DNA of 64,000 nt from Klenkia marina (GCF_900101025.1 NZ_FMUH01000001.1:496001-560000), one strand, 5' to 3'; positions 1-9,516 are shown, counted from the first letter of the stretch. The notes: generated by a model from the letters alone, not told the origin. Made by a program: numbers and translations.

Positions 1-404
1 CCGACACGGTCACCGCCACCGGATCGACCTTCCCGACCGGGGTGGACGCCGAGGCCGCGCTGCTGCTGGGGTACGCCGACGGCCGCGCCGCCACGCTGCT
101 GACCTCGCTGCGCAACGCCCTGCCCGGGCAGGCGCGGGTGTTCGGCACCGAGGGGTGGATCGACGTCCTCCCCCGCTTCCACCACCCCGCGACGATCGTG
201 CTGCACCGGGCCGGCGCCGAACCCGAGGAGATCACCCGGCCGGCCACCGGCACCGGCTACAGCCACGAGATCGCCGAGGTGCACGAGGGCGTGCTGGCCG
301 GCCGCACCGAGTCCGCGGTGATGCCGCTGTCCGACACCCTCGCGGTGATGCGGGTGCTCGAGTCCGCCGCCACCCAGCTCGGCGTGGAGTTCGCCGAGGC
401 CTGA
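1..404 (+). CDS. Gfo/Idh/MocA-family oxidoreductase, C-terminal part (5' end outside window)
   Basis: The reading frame is open from the left edge (base 3) to a TGA at 402-404, so the gene is cut by the window. The visible 134 residues look like the substrate-side domain of NAD(P)-dependent sugar or inositol dehydrogenases of the Gfo/Idh/MocA family: a beta-sheet stretch with GTEGWIDV, then a helix containing YSHEIAEVHEGVLAGRTES and the typical closing helix around LSDTLAVMRVLESA. The Rossmann domain and catalytic lysine would lie upstream and are not visible, so substrate and activity cannot be stated. It converges on the iron-binding lipoprotein gene, with a strong hairpin between the two. 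Confidence 0.75.
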   Translation, partial: DTVTATGSTFPTGVDAEAALLLGYADGRAATLLTSLRNALPGQARVFGTEGWIDVLPRFHHPATIVLHRAGAEPEEITRPATGTGYSHEIAEVHEGVLAGRTESAVMPLSDTLAVMRVLESAATQLGVEFAEA

Positions 405-460
405 ACCGGCGCCGCGCGCCGACCTCGCCGACCCCCTGGTGGTCAGTGCGATGACGCCGT

Positions 461-527
461 GACCTTGCAGATCGACAACGGGGACACGCCGGTGGTCGGC
501 GTGTCCCCGTTGCCGTTCCGCAAGGTC
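461..527. terminator. Nested bidirectional terminator hairpin
   Basis: A perfect 15-bp inverted repeat (476-490 with 498-512, 7-base loop) sits inside a second 8-bp inverted repeat (461-468 GACCTTGC with 520-527 GCAAGGTC). It lies between two convergent genes, so it probably ends both transcripts. No long T run follows on either side, as is common in high-GC actinobacteria. Confidence 0.8.
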
Positions 528-546
528 GAGGGTTGGGCGAAGCGCC

Positions 547-1548
547 TCAGGACTCGGGCTGCTCCACGACCGTCGACGGGTCGGCGTCGGCCGCTGCGGC
601 CAGCGGACCCACCAGCTGCTCGAGCAGGTAGGGCAGCGACAGCGGGCTGCCGAAGCCCACTGCGGCCGAGATGGCGCTGGAGTACTGGCCCAGCAGCACC
701 GTGCGGTCCTCGGTCACGACGCCGAGCCCGGCGAGCAGGGTGTCGGCGTCCAGGGCGGCCTGGTCGTAGCCGTTCTCGACGAGCACGTCGGCGTCGAGCA
801 GGTCCAGCCGCTCGGCCGAGAGCTCCTGGCTGGCCTCGGGCACCTCGAAGCCGAGGTCGGCGAAGAACTGGGTGCGCAGGTCGTCCTGGCCCAGCAGGTA
901 GTGGCCCGAGCCGCCGAGACCGGTGAGGTCGACGGCGATCGACTGCCCGGCGAAGTCCGGGTTCTCCTCGACGGCCTGGGCGAACTGGCCCTCGACGTCG
1001 TCGACGAGCTGCTGGGCCGCGTCCTCGACGCCCAGCGCCCGCCCGGTGAGCAGCGTCTGCTCCTGCCACGGGGTGGCGCCGTCGGCGTACTCGTCGGTCT
1101 GCGCCAGGGTCGGCGCGATGGCCGACAGCTGGTCGTAGGTGCCCTGGTCGATGAAGGAGTAGACGCCGACGATGAGGTCGGGCGCCAAGGCGGCGATCGC
1201 CTCCAGGTTGAGCTCACCGCTGCCCACGGTGGGGACGTCGTCGGCGGGCAGCACGTCCTGGGCCCAGGGCCGCTGGGTGGCGTCGTAGTCGCCGATGAGC
1301 TCGCGCTCGCCGACCAGCTCGCCGCCGAGGGCCAGCACGAAGTCGGCGTCGTTGAAGCCGATGGTCACGATGCGCTGGGGCTCCGACGGGATCTCGGTGG
1401 TGCCGAACTTGTTCTCGATGCTGACCGGGAACGCACCCGTCGACCCCGACGACCCGGCCGCGGATCCGGAGGAGTCGTCGGACCCGCCGCAGGCGGTGAG
1501 GGTCAGGGCGAGGGCAGCGGTCGCGAGAGCGGCCAGGGGGCGGCGCAT
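547..1548 (-). CDS. Iron-siderophore ABC transporter substrate-binding lipoprotein
   Basis: A 333-residue periplasmic-binding-protein-like lipoprotein that should capture Fe3+-siderophore outside the membrane. The N-terminus is a lipoprotein signal ending in LTLTACGGS (lipobox cysteine near residue 20) followed by a Ser/Gly linker. The body shows the FecB/FhuD-type class III binding-protein pattern: PQRIVTIGFNDADFVLALG, then LEAIAALAPDLIVGVYS, and a long linking helix. The ATG start has an AGGAG ribosome site 7 bases upstream. No permease or ATPase gene is adjacent, so it is an orphan binding protein in this window. An IdeR/DtxR-like box just upstream supports iron repression. Confidence 0.87.
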   Translation of the reverse strand: MRRPLAALATAALALTLTACGGSDDSSGSAAGSSGSTGAFPVSIENKFGTTEIPSEPQRIVTIGFNDADFVLALGGELVGERELIGDYDATQRPWAQDVLPADDVPTVGSGELNLEAIAALAPDLIVGVYSFIDQGTYDQLSAIAPTLAQTDEYADGATPWQEQTLLTGRALGVEDAAQQLVDDVEGQFAQAVEENPDFAGQSIAVDLTGLGGSGHYLLGQDDLRTQFFADLGFEVPEASQELSAERLDLLDADVLVENGYDQAALDADTLLAGLGVVTEDRTVLLGQYSSAISAAVGFGSPLSLPYLLEQLVGPLAAAADADPSTVVEQPES

Positions 1549-1582
1549 ACGGGCACTCCTGAGCTGGAACTGGACGTTCCGC

Positions 1583-1601
1583 TGAGGTTAGCCTTGCCTG
1601 T
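1583..1601 (-). promoter_or_regulatory. Putative IdeR/DtxR iron box
   Basis: The 19 bases TGAGGTTAGCCTTGCCTGT match the actinobacterial IdeR/DtxR consensus TTAGGTTAGSCTAACCTAA at 14 positions. The site is 34 bases upstream of the ATG of the siderophore-binding lipoprotein gene, where a promoter -10 region would lie. Location and gene function agree with iron-dependent repression. Confidence 0.65.
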
Positions 1602-1630
1602 ACTGCTGCTGTGGGGCCGGGTACGCGGAC

Positions 1631-1660
1631 GGGGCCGCCCTCCCGAGGGAGGACGGCCCC
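1631..1660 (-). terminator. Terminator hairpin downstream of groEL
   Basis: Two 14-base arms (1631-1644 and 1647-1660) pair with one mismatch. It is the second hairpin after the groEL stop, following the repeat element at 1681-1746, and lies upstream of the next minus-strand gene, so it should insulate the two units. Confidence 0.7.
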
Positions 1661-1680
1661 GCCGTCATGCGGAACGTTCT

Positions 1681-1746
1681 GGAACGGCTCCCTCGCAGGG
1701 TCCCGCGACGTGCGGAGCGCGTCGTGGGGGGCGAGGGGGTCCTTCT
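1681..1746 (-). repeat. Dispersed stop-codon-proximal hairpin element, copy A (groEL)
   Basis: This 66-base palindromic element starts GGAACGG and ends GGGGTCCTTCT on the plus strand. It begins one base after the groEL stop codon. The outer stem (about 16 bp) and the CTCCCTCGC/GCGAGGG core can fold into one long hairpin with a central loop around GCGGAGCG. Copies B (42353-42416) and C (61902-61967) share both ends, the core layout and the position. Confidence 0.8.
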
Positions 1747-1747
1747 G

Positions 1748-3403
<1,656 letters not shown>

Positions 3404-3491
3404 CTAGGCCGGGTGGTGCCCGCGACGGACGGCACCCGCGCCGTGGACGCTCCTGCGGCCCACGCGCCGGTACCTCACCGGTCCGACCTGG

Positions 3492-3518
3492 TTGGCACTC
3501 GGATACCCCGAGTGCCAG
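3492..3518. promoter_or_regulatory. CIRCE operator 1 (HrcA site)
   Basis: TTGGCACTC, 9-base spacer, GAGTGCCAG. The consensus is TTAGCACTC-N9-GAGTGCTAA, so spacing is exact and there are three mismatches in 18 positions. It lies about 120 bases upstream of groEL. Confidence 0.85.
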
Positions 3519-3526
3519 GTACGAGT

Positions 3527-3553
3527 CTGGCACTCGACCCAGGCGAGTGCAAG
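3527..3553. promoter_or_regulatory. CIRCE operator 2 (HrcA site)
   Basis: CTGGCACTC, 9-base spacer, GAGTGCAAG. Same architecture as operator 1, with centres 35 bases apart. Tandem CIRCE elements are expected to give tight HrcA repression of groEL outside heat shock. Confidence 0.8.
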
Positions 3554-3561
3554 AACGGGGG

Positions 3562-4008
3562 TCAGCGCAGCGGACGGCCGCGGTGCCGCCGCCGGGCCGC
3601 GCCGACGACGGCGTCCACCCCGGCGACCACGGGTGCCGCGGCCACCAGCAGCAGGAACCACGGCCACAGGAAGAGGGCCAGCACCCCGAGCAGCGGTCCG
3701 GTGTACGCCGACAGCCCGGCCACCCCCAGCACGTACCAGGTCCACGGCACCACGACGGCGGCGCCGGCGACCGTCGCCGCCCTCCCGGCCCGCGTCTGCG
3801 GGCGGACGCCGAACCGCGGGGTCACCCCGACGACGACGAGCAGCCCGACGACGACCGCCGTCACCCGCCCGCCGAGCGGGTCGTCCTCCCACCCGAGCGC
3901 CAGCAGGACCACCGACACGACCACCAGCACGCCGACCAGCGCCACGTGCGCGACCAGCAGCGCGACCGCCCACGAGCGCGGCCGGTCCACGCCCTCGGGG
4001 TCGGCCAC
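3562..4008 (-). CDS. Small multi-pass membrane protein of unknown function
   Basis: 148 residues with about four hydrophobic segments (around residues 14-37, 48-62, 79-100 and 103-130) and basic ends ([10 protein letters not shown] at the C-terminus). I do not recognise a family. The GTG start gives a short charged N-terminus before the first helix. It follows the epimerase gene by 9 bases on the same strand and so may be the last gene of the exosortase locus. It could equally be an unrelated actinobacterial membrane protein sitting between that operon and groEL. Confidence 0.6.
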   Translation of the reverse strand: MADPEGVDRPRSWAVALLVAHVALVGVLVVVSVVLLALGWEDDPLGGRVTAVVVGLLVVVGVTPRFGVRPQTRAGRAATVAGAAVVVPWTWYVLGVAGLSAYTGPLLGVLALFLWPWFLLLVAAAPVVAGVDAVVGAARRRHRGRPLR

Positions 4009-4017
4009 CCCGCGACG

Positions 4018-5112
4018 CTAGCCCAGCACGGGCACCCGGGCGGCGGTCAGCACGAGGGCGGCGATGCGCTCCCCCGCGTGCCCGTCGCCGAAGGGGCTGC
4101 TCGATCGGGCCAGCTGCTCGGGCCAGCCCGGTCGCAGCAGTCGTGCGGCCGCGTCCTGCACACCGTCGGGACCGGTCAGCACGGCGAAGCCCGCGTCGAC
4201 CGCCTCGGGCCGCTCGGTGCTCCGCCGGACGACGACCAACGGCTTGCCCAGCACGGTGACCTCCTCCTGCACCCCGCCGGAGTCGCTCACCAGGAGACGG
4301 GCACCCGCGGCCAGGGCCAGGAAGGTGGGGTGGTCGACCGGCGCGGTGCAGCGCACCGAGGGCGGGACGACGGCGCCCGTCGCGGCGAGCGCGGCCCGGG
4401 TGCGGGGGTGCAGCGGCAGCAGCACGGGCAGCCCCAGCCCGCCGAGCGCGCGCAGCAGGGCCTGCAGCCGGGCGGGGTCGTCGGTGTTCTCGGGCCGGTG
4501 CACCGTGGCCAGCACGTAGCCGTCGGGGACGACGCCGTAGGCCTCCTGCACGGCGGCCCGCAGGGGTGCTGCGGGCAGGGCCCGGAGGGTGGCCTCGACG
4601 ATGGTGTTCCCCGTGACGTGCACCGCCTCCGGGGGTGCCCCGGCGCGCAGCAGGTGCTCGGCGTTGCCCGCGGTCGCCGCGCAGTGCACGTCGGCGACCG
4701 CTCCGATCACCAGCCGGTTGACCTCCTCGGGCATCGACCGGTCGTGCGAGCGCAGTCCGGCCTCGACGTGCACGACCGGGATGCCCAGGTGGTGGGCGGC
4801 CTGTGCGCCGGCGTTGGCGGAGTTGGTGTCGCCCTGCACGACGACGGCGTCGGGCCGGTCGGAGCGGAACCACTCGGTGAGCCCGGTGAGCATCGCCGCG
4901 ACCTGGCCGGCGCGGTCCCGCCCGCCGATCCCGCGCAGGGGCTGCAGCGGCCGCGGCATGCCCACCCCGGCGAAGAAGACGTCGGTGAGGGCGGCGTCCC
5001 AGTGCTGCCCGGTGGCCAGCGGGCGGGCGGCCGGCCCGAGGGCGGCGACCACCGGCGCGAGCTTGATGATCTCCGGGCGCGTCCCCATCACGACCGCCAC
5101 CCGCGGCGTCAC
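4018..5112 (-). CDS. wecB: UDP-N-acetylglucosamine 2-epimerase (non-hydrolysing)
   Basis: Interconverts UDP-GlcNAc and UDP-ManNAc in the cytosol, feeding ManNAc-type sugars to surface polysaccharide synthesis. The family signature MGTRPEIIKLAPV begins at residue 8, and GQHWD, HVEAGLRSHDRSMPEEVNR, TVHRPENTD and SDSGGVQEE (nucleotide-binding region) follow in the usual order. About 364 residues, normal for WecB/MnaA. I chose the GTG at 5112 because it overlaps the upstream stop (GTGA) and puts the beta-strand RVAVVMGT at the N-terminus; an in-frame start further upstream would add a low-complexity Arg/Gly tail. Its place after the glycosyltransferase and anchored protein suggests it supplies that GT2 system. 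Confidence 0.9.
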   Translation of the reverse strand: MTPRVAVVMGTRPEIIKLAPVVAALGPAARPLATGQHWDAALTDVFFAGVGMPRPLQPLRGIGGRDRAGQVAAMLTGLTEWFRSDRPDAVVVQGDTNSANAGAQAAHHLGIPVVHVEAGLRSHDRSMPEEVNRLVIGAVADVHCAATAGNAEHLLRAGAPPEAVHVTGNTIVEATLRALPAAPLRAAVQEAYGVVPDGYVLATVHRPENTDDPARLQALLRALGGLGLPVLLPLHPRTRAALAATGAVVPPSVRCTAPVDHPTFLALAAGARLLVSDSGGVQEEVTVLGKPLVVVRRSTERPEAVDAGFAVLTGPDGVQDAAARLLRPGWPEQLARSSSPFGDGHAGERIAALVLTAARVPVLG

Positions 5113-5972
5113 GCTGCCCACCCCGCCGCGGGCCGACGGGCGCGCACCCAGCGGGCGGCCAGCACGCCCCACCCGGCCACGACGGCGGCGGCCAGCGCCG
5201 TCCACCCGCTGATCGGCACCGCCGGCACGGGCAGGGTGACCACGTTGAGTCCGCAGCTGGACGTCGCGACGTCCACCCGCACCCCGCCGGTGAGCAGGTT
5301 GACCGTGAGGGCGCCGGCCCGGACGCTGCCGGCGCCCTGCGGCGCGGTCTGCCCGTTGAGCACGAGGGTCGCGACCCCCGGGACGGAGACACCGGCCCCC
5401 ACCGCCGGTGCGGCCGCGAGGGGGATGGTGGTCGGCCCGAGGGCGGTGCTGACCACGACCCGGGCGTTGACCAGCGCCGCCGCCGCCGTGGTGGCCCCGC
5501 TCGAGGACGCCGTGCAGCGGGACGTGATCGCGTCGGCCCGGATGTCCACCGGCAACCCGCCGCCGAGCAGCCGGATCGAGACCCCGCCGCTGCCGTTGAC
5601 GACGGTGCAGCTGCCGTCGGCCCCGATGGTGATGCTGCCCCCGGACCCGACCAGCCCGGAGCAGGCCGCCGAGGTGCCGTCGGCCCGCGCCACGGCCCGC
5701 TGCACGAGGGTGCCCGAGGTGATGAGGGTCTGGGAGCCGAGCACGGTCAGCGCCGGCTGGGGGTCGCCGGTGGTCACGGGGGTCTGGCCGTCGTTGCTGG
5801 CGGCCACGGTGCCCGAGGACGCGGTCGGGTTCCCGTTCGTGGACAGGCCGACCGCGGTGGCCGAGGCCTGCGAGGAATCGGCCAGGGCCGGCCCGGCGCC
5901 GACGACGACGAGTGCGCCCACGAGGGCTGTCACCATGCCCGCGCGGCGGCGCAGGTGCGCGGCGGTGGTCAC
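5109..5972 (-). CDS. Secreted protein with C-terminal membrane-sorting tail (choice-of-anchor type)
   Basis: 287 residues. A Sec signal peptide (RRRAGMVTALVGALVVVGAGPALA) should be cleaved near residue 31. The mature part is Ala/Gly/Ser/Thr-rich beta-type sequence with four or more cysteines (for example AACSGL, GSCTVV, SRCTAS, SSCGLN). The end is tripartite: a short motif PISGW at 253-257, a hydrophobic span at about 258-274, then RWVRARR. That layout is how exosortase and sortase substrates are marked. It resembles actinobacterial 'choice-of-anchor P' proteins from memory. The gene overlaps its neighbours by 4 bases on both sides, three genes from the exosortase start, so it is the likely substrate. 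Function of the mature domain is unknown. Confidence 0.75.
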   Translation of the reverse strand: MTTAAHLRRRAGMVTALVGALVVVGAGPALADSSQASATAVGLSTNGNPTASSGTVAASNDGQTPVTTGDPQPALTVLGSQTLITSGTLVQRAVARADGTSAACSGLVGSGGSITIGADGSCTVVNGSGGVSIRLLGGGLPVDIRADAITSRCTASSSGATTAAAALVNARVVVSTALGPTTIPLAAAPAVGAGVSVPGVATLVLNGQTAPQGAGSVRAGALTVNLLTGGVRVDVATSSCGLNVVTLPVPAVPISGWTALAAAVVAGWGVLAARWVRARRPAAGWAA

Positions 5973-7759
5973 GACGGCGGCTCCTCGTCGGGTCGGGGGA
6001 CGGCGGGGCGGGCGGGTGGCCACGGGGCGGCCGGGCGGGAGGTGAGGACGCGCGGGATGCGCGCGGTGGCCGGGCCGTCGACGACGTCGGGCGCCGGTCC
6101 TGCGGCCGGGGCCACCATGGACGTCACCACGGACGGCGGCACGGACGTCGGCACGGACGTCGGCACGGACGGCGACACGGACGGCGGCGCGGGTGCGGCT
6201 GCCCGCGGCGGCACGGGCCGGGGACGGCTCGTCGGTGCGGCGGTCGGCGGGTCGGCCACCAGCACGCCGGTGGCCGACGCGGGCGTCCGCGCGACCACCG
6301 GCGGCTCGGCGGGCCAGGCCTCGGTCGACGGCGGCGCGGCGTAGAGCGCCGGCTGGTCGCGCCTCGGGGCGCGACCCGGCGGCGGCAGGTCGGGCCGCCC
6401 GGCGCCCGGCACCGCGTGGGTGGTCTTCTTCCAGTCCCGCCGGCCCCGCAGGATCCGGGTGAAGGCCCACCAGACGGCGATCTGCAGCAGGTAGGCGTAG
6501 ACGACGTTGAGCAGACCGAGCGCGACCGCCCGGCGGCGGGTGACGGAGCCACCGGTGCGGGCGCGGTACACCGGACCCCACACGACGTGCGGCAGCACGC
6601 CGAAGAGCGCGGCGAGGGGCACCAGCCCCCACGCGCCACCGGACCACCAGCTGCCGACGCCGTCGCCGGTGTGCGTCATGTACCAGACCTGCACGGCCAT
6701 GGCCGCCGGGAAGACGACCGAACCGAGCAGCTGGGACCACGGCACCCACAGGTAGTAGGCGATCTCCAGCGCCCCGGGCAGGCTGACCTGCGGCGAGCAG
6801 ACGATGCGCCACAGGTACTGCAGGCACTGCATGCTGCCCTGCGCCCACCGGCTGCGCTGGCGCAGCAGCGGGCGGACCCGCGGCAGGCCGGTCTGGGCCA
6901 CGAACGACTCGTCGCAGTACTCCGTGCGCGAGCCGGTCAGCAGCACGTGCAGGCCGAGCTCGAAGTCCTCGAGCAGCGCGCCGTGCCACGGGGTGCCGAA
7001 CTCGTCGGCGATGCGGTCCAGGGCCGACAGCCTCGTGAACTGGCCGTTGCCGCCCATGCCGACGCTGCCGGTGCGTCGGCGCAGGCTCTGCATCGCCGCG
7101 ATCGGCCCGGTGAACTCGAGGTCCTGCAGCTGGACCAGCCAGGTGTCCCGCCGGCGCACGGGCCGGTCGACCGCCTCGACCAGGCTGGCGAGGTCGGCGG
7201 CGGCCAGGCCGTCCACGTCGTCGGTCACCCGGACCTGCAGCTGGACCGCGGCCACCCGCGGGTCCACCAGGTACCCGCACAGCACGTCGGGGGCCAGCCG
7301 CTCGAGGCGCGCGTCGGCGTCCAGCACGCCGACGACCACCCGGTGCCGGTCGGCACCGGGCGGCAGGGCGGCCCCGATGGCGGCCCAGGCGGCGTTCAGC
7401 GCCGCGCCCTTGCCGCGGCGGGCGTCGGGGGCGCGCCGGGTGATCACCCGCAGCTGCGGGAACTGGTCGACCAGGTCGGCCAGGACGTCGGGGGTGAGGT
7501 CGGTGGAGCCGTCGTCGACCACCCACACCGTGGTCTCGGGGAAGGTGCCGAGCAGGTGCCGGACGGTCGCGCCGACGACGAGCTCCTCGTCCAGGCAGGG
7601 CACGACGAGGTGGACGTCGTACCCGGCCCGGCTGCCCGGCACCCCGTCGGCGCGGGCCAGGAACGGCCGCATGATGAACACGACGTAGAGCAGGAAGCTG
7701 ACGCACAGCAGGAACGCCGTGGTGTTGAGGGCCGCCAGCGCCAGGTTGTCGGCGTTCAC
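5969..7759 (-). CDS. Membrane family 2 glycosyltransferase with disordered C-terminal tail
   Basis: About 596 residues. One N-terminal membrane helix (residues 8-30) precedes a GT-A domain: VVDDGS near 80, the metal-binding DAD at 147-149, EDFELG at about 264 (catalytic Asp region) and QRSRW at 301-305, the Q/RxxRW motif of processive synthases of the BcsA/HasA/NodC type. Four or more membrane helices follow (about 325-430). The last 150 residues are Pro/Ala/Thr/Arg-rich with no predicted fold. It should polymerise a nucleotide sugar and pass the chain across the membrane; the sugar is not known. The GTG start overlaps the exosortase stop (GTGA). The nearby UDP-GlcNAc 2-epimerase suggests HexNAc substrates. 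Confidence 0.85.
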   Translation of the reverse strand: MNADNLALAALNTTAFLLCVSFLLYVVFIMRPFLARADGVPGSRAGYDVHLVVPCLDEELVVGATVRHLLGTFPETTVWVVDDGSTDLTPDVLADLVDQFPQLRVITRRAPDARRGKGAALNAAWAAIGAALPPGADRHRVVVGVLDADARLERLAPDVLCGYLVDPRVAAVQLQVRVTDDVDGLAAADLASLVEAVDRPVRRRDTWLVQLQDLEFTGPIAAMQSLRRRTGSVGMGGNGQFTRLSALDRIADEFGTPWHGALLEDFELGLHVLLTGSRTEYCDESFVAQTGLPRVRPLLRQRSRWAQGSMQCLQYLWRIVCSPQVSLPGALEIAYYLWVPWSQLLGSVVFPAAMAVQVWYMTHTGDGVGSWWSGGAWGLVPLAALFGVLPHVVWGPVYRARTGGSVTRRRAVALGLLNVVYAYLLQIAVWWAFTRILRGRRDWKKTTHAVPGAGRPDLPPPGRAPRRDQPALYAAPPSTEAWPAEPPVVARTPASATGVLVADPPTAAPTSRPRPVPPRAAAPAPPSVSPSVPTSVPTSVPPSVVTSMVAPAAGPAPDVVDGPATARIPRVLTSRPAAPWPPARPAVPRPDEEPPS

Positions 7760-8349
7760 CGCCGTCCCACGCCCGGGCCGTGCGGCTGCGTGACCGGGTA
7801 GGTGCCGCGCAGCAGCACGAGCAGGAAGCAGCTGCCGGCGGCCACGACGCCCACGGTGCTCACCGCGGTCCCCACGAGCACGTGCGTGCGCCCGTAGCCG
7901 TCCTCGGGCCCCCAGGCCTCCATGCCGGCGATGATCGCCAGCACCCGGGCCTGGTTGACCGCCAGGACGACGACGACCGCGGCGGCCAGCGAGGCGAAGG
8001 CGCGCGGCGCCGGGATCCGCCGCACGGCCAGCAGCACGGTGGTGGCCGCGACGAAGGGCAGCAGCAGGAACGCCGCCGTGCAGCCGATGGTGATGTCGAC
8101 CCCGGTCGGCTGGCCGGCGACGGTGAACAGCACCGAGCGACCCACCTGCCGGGCGTCCTCCAGCCCGATGAGGCGGGCCAGCGGCACCGTCGCAGCGGCC
8201 TCCAGCTGCTGCAGCCGGCCGGCCCCCACCAGCATCAGCACGAGGGTGACCACGCCGCCGGCGACCATGCCCGGGCGGACCAGCCCGACGTCGGGGGCGC
8301 CGTCGGGCTCGGCGGCCAGCAGGTAAGTGCCCGGGGCGGCGGCCGTCAC
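7756..8349 (-). CDS. Exosortase/archaeosortase-family protein (XrtP-like)
   Basis: A 197-residue membrane protein with about five to six hydrophobic segments. Three residues conserved in exosortases occur in order and in the right context: Cys90 in TIGCTAAFLLLPF, Arg135 in NQARVLAII, and His156 in GRTHVLVG. These proteins cut a C-terminal sorting signal and transfer the product to an acceptor at the outer membrane face. It is shorter than proteobacterial EpsH/XrtA, in line with compact actinobacterial exosortases; I recall an actinobacterial class called exosortase P but cannot confirm membership. GTGA overlaps join it to the GAF/GGDEF-like gene upstream and the GT2 gene downstream, and a protein with a fitting tail is encoded two genes on. 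Confidence 0.82.
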   Translation of the reverse strand: MTAAAPGTYLLAAEPDGAPDVGLVRPGMVAGGVVTLVLMLVGAGRLQQLEAAATVPLARLIGLEDARQVGRSVLFTVAGQPTGVDITIGCTAAFLLLPFVAATTVLLAVRRIPAPRAFASLAAAVVVVLAVNQARVLAIIAGMEAWGPEDGYGRTHVLVGTAVSTVGVVAAGSCFLLVLLRGTYPVTQPHGPGVGRR

Positions 8350-9419
8350 CGGCCCAGCGCCTGGTCGCGGCGGGCGACGACGAGGGCGTTCTCCGCCCGG
8401 GCCCAGGTCGTGGACAGCGGCTCGAGCCCGGCGCGCATGGTGTGCGCGGTCGCCGTCCGGAAGCCGGCGCCCTCCAGGCGGGCCTGGACGAGGTTCGCCG
8501 TCCGGGCGACCTGCGAGGTCTGGTGGCCACCGGCCAGGATGCCGAGCTGGCGCGGGCCCGTGCGGGCCAGCTGCACCGCGCCGACGGCCTCCCGGGCCAC
8601 CCCGATCGCCTTGCGCAACGAGCGCACGGTGCGCACCACGCCGAGGTCGACCAGGGCCAGGCCCACCGGGTCGCCGACGGGGGTGGCGAGCCGCTCCTCG
8701 GTGGCCAGCAGCATGGCCCAGCCCCGCCGGTCCGGCAGCCGGGTCACGTCGTCGTGGCTGGTCAGGCTGCGCTGGAAGCTCTCGGCGCGCTGGTCGGCCA
8801 GCCCGGCGATGTCGGCACTGAGGGAGGCCTGCAGTGCGGTGGCCTGCACGGCGAGCAGGTCCGACCAGTTGCGCTCGGCGGTGTCCAGGGGCTGGGCGCT
8901 GAACCCGGCGAGCGAGCCCAGCGGGCTGCCGTCGGGGGCCAGCAGCGCGATGCCGAGGTACCCGCGCAGCCCCCATCCGTCGGCGATCCGGCGCAGGTCG
9001 GGCACCGGGCTCGCGGCCAGGTCCGGCACGGTGATCGGCTGCGGCCCGACGAGCAGGTGGTGGCAGAGCGAGCGGTCCCGGGCCACCGGGGTGCCTGCGC
9101 TGTACTGCCCCGCCCGGGTGCCCGACCACGTCGAGCCCGGCGCGACGGCTCGGGAGGTCTGCTGCAGCGCCAGGCCGGTCCAGGTGTCCTCGGTGAGGCG
9201 GGTGACCGTCCAGGCGTCGACGCCGCCGAGGCTGCCGAGCAGGGCGAGTGCGGCGTCGGCCCCCGGCAGGGTGCCGCGCGACCAGACGGCGGCCGGCCCG
9301 GGCAGCGACACCGCCGAGCGCGTGTCCAGCACCTGCACCGCCGGGGCGGACACGAGGTCGTCGTCCCACCCGCCCGTGCTGCCGGCCCCCCGGTTCGAGG
9401 CCTCCACCTGCCACGCCAT
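8346..9419 (-). CDS. GAF domain plus degenerate GGDEF domain protein (first paralogue)
   Basis: About 357 residues, cytosolic. Residues 45-195 resemble a GAF sensor fold. Residues 220-350 follow the diguanylate-cyclase fold, starting with the typical LPDRRGW (228-234). Where an active enzyme has GGDEF, this one reads GPRQL (288-292), so c-di-GMP synthesis is not expected; a sensory or scaffolding role is more likely. I chose the ATG at 9419 rather than 9443 because GGGGTGGCGG lies just upstream and because the distance to the shared motif TCCGGAACTGA then matches the paralogue. Its stop overlaps the exosortase start, so it is probably co-translated with that system. Confidence 0.7.
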   Translation of the reverse strand: MAWQVEASNRGAGSTGGWDDDLVSAPAVQVLDTRSAVSLPGPAAVWSRGTLPGADAALALLGSLGGVDAWTVTRLTEDTWTGLALQQTSRAVAPGSTWSGTRAGQYSAGTPVARDRSLCHHLLVGPQPITVPDLAASPVPDLRRIADGWGLRGYLGIALLAPDGSPLGSLAGFSAQPLDTAERNWSDLLAVQATALQASLSADIAGLADQRAESFQRSLTSHDDVTRLPDRRGWAMLLATEERLATPVGDPVGLALVDLGVVRTVRSLRKAIGVAREAVGAVQLARTGPRQLGILAGGHQTSQVARTANLVQARLEGAGFRTATAHTMRAGLEPLSTTWARAENALVVARRDQALGR

Positions 9420-9442
9420 TCCGCCACCCCGTATCGCGCACA

Positions 9443-9453
9443 TCAGTTCCGGA
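9443..9453 (-). promoter_or_regulatory. Shared upstream motif TCCGGAACTGA, copy 1
   Basis: Read on the minus strand, the 11-mer TCCGGAACTGA lies 23 bases before the chosen ATG of the GAF/GGDEF-like gene. The same 11-mer is found before its paralogue at 10466-10476. It could be part of a promoter or an operator shared by the two genes, or a remnant of the duplication. Confidence 0.45.
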
Positions 9454-9516
9454 TCGTCATCGCCCTTTATCGGCAGCGATCCGGGTCGGTGCGACCACGT
9501 CGCCCCGGGACGGCGC

